From Lachnospiraceae bacterium UBA1201 (lineage in GTDB: Bacteria; Bacillota; Clostridia; Lachnospirales; Lachnospiraceae): a stretch of 5,979 nucleotides of DNA. The notes under the pieces are model-generated. The model saw only the letters and a list, made by a program, of their open reading frames with translations. It was not told where the DNA came from and made no database searches. The DNA is taken from NCBI GenBank assembly GCA_002309675.1, contig DBXX01000036.1, positions 1 to 5,979 of the forward strand. Reading direction: 5' to 3'. The stretch's first letter is position 1. Every line of letters starts with the position of its first letter. Positions 5,748-5,979 of the stretch are shown piece by piece. A program made the position numbers and the translations under genes.

Positions 5748-5776
5748 ACGAGAATTGTGCTAAGACGTGATATAGT
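5748..5776 (+). promoter_or_regulatory. Candidate extended -10 promoter of the surface-protein gene
   Basis: TGA-TATAGT (5768-5776) is a good extended -10. The -35 position at 17-bp spacing reads ACGAGA (5748-5753), which is very poor, again suggesting activator dependence. Transcription would start near 5783, leaving a leader of about 66 nt that includes a small GCCC-GAAA-GGGC hairpin with a GNRA-type loop (5796-5807). Confidence 0.55.
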
Positions 5777-5848
5777 AAATACAGTGGAACAGTGTGCCCG
5801 AAAGGGCTTGGGATATTCGATGAAGAAATGAAAAAGGAGATTAAAACT

Positions 5849-5979
5849 ATGAAGAGCGTCATCAGAGAGATGAAAGGAAGCAGAAGGTTTCTTAGGAAAC
5901 GGGCGAAGCAGGTGCTGGCGATCTTGATGAGTGCGTTGATGCTGGTCGGTATCCTGCCGCAGCATATCTCGGAAGCGGC
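5849..5979 (+). CDS. Secreted or cell-surface protein, N-terminus only (partial)
   Basis: Only 43 codons are in the window and the frame is open to the edge. The N-terminus is strongly basic (RRFLRKRAKQ), followed by a hydrophobic stretch of about 16 residues (VLAILMSALMLVGILP) and then QHISEA. This is a Sec signal peptide of the form seen on large surface and extracellular proteins of Clostridia. The start is well fixed: AAAAAGGAGA (5831-5840) leaves 8 nt to the ATG. The cleavage site probably lies near or just beyond the edge, so the mature function cannot be judged. It has its own promoter, and its upstream dyad suggests co-regulation with the two-component operon (inference). Confidence 0.8.
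   Translation, partial: MKSVIREMKGSRRFLRKRAKQVLAILMSALMLVGILPQHISEA

Noticed and set aside
5374..5770. Two overlapping open frames on the + strand (122 and 128 residues)
   Set aside because: They run through the inverted arms and central hairpins of the palindromic element, lack a ribosome site and any recognisable domain, and owe their openness to the repeat.
5606..5965. A 119-residue open frame on the - strand
   Set aside because: It covers the right arm, the promoter and the start of the surface-protein gene in antisense, with no ribosome site or domain.

Overview
The window looks like chromosomal DNA from a Gram-positive anaerobe of the class Clostridia, of the Lachnospiraceae/Oscillospiraceae type. 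The basis is the sigma factor subfamily, strong AGGAG-type ribosome binding sites, an EF-hand-plus-LRR surface module common in those families, and a 7TMR-DISM sensor kinase. Base composition is near 50% GC by eye. I cannot name a genus. All real genes lie on the + strand.

Region 1 (1-2410) is a two-gene signalling operon: an ECF sigma factor (105-674), and overlapping it by four bases a membrane-anchored probable anti-sigma factor (671-2368). The latter has a cytoplasmic N-terminus, one membrane helix, a Thr/Glu-rich stalk, an EF-hand-like loop and about 15 leucine-rich repeats of 21 residues carrying a cysteine at a fixed position. An ECF-like promoter (25-50) precedes the operon and a perfect 11-bp stem (2375-2410) ends it.

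Region 2 (2411-5350) is a two-component system: a histidine kinase with an extracytoplasmic jelly-roll-like domain and seven membrane helices (2636-4594), and an OmpR-type response regulator overlapping it (4584-5255), followed by a strong terminator. The upstream DNA carries a solo GAACCGTCCCC-type repeat, a dyad, an extended -10 promoter and a leader with two hairpins, one of which covers the kinase ribosome binding site.

Region 3 (5256-5848) is 593 bases without a credible gene. It holds the terminator, a 362-bp almost fully palindromic element with 32-bp inverted ends (5351-5712), a second copy of the dyad, and another extended -10 promoter. Region 4 (5849-5979) is the first 43 codons of a secreted or surface protein cut by the window edge.

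The most interesting observation is that the kinase gene and the surface-protein gene share an upstream layout: CTTGCA-N4-TGYAAG, exactly 27 nt, then an extended -10 with a poor -35. This suggests (inference) that both are activated by one regulator, most simply the response regulator encoded here. Both intergenic regions also have the order terminator, GAACCGTCCCC repeat, dyad, promoter. The palindromic element encodes no transposase and looks like a non-autonomous element.
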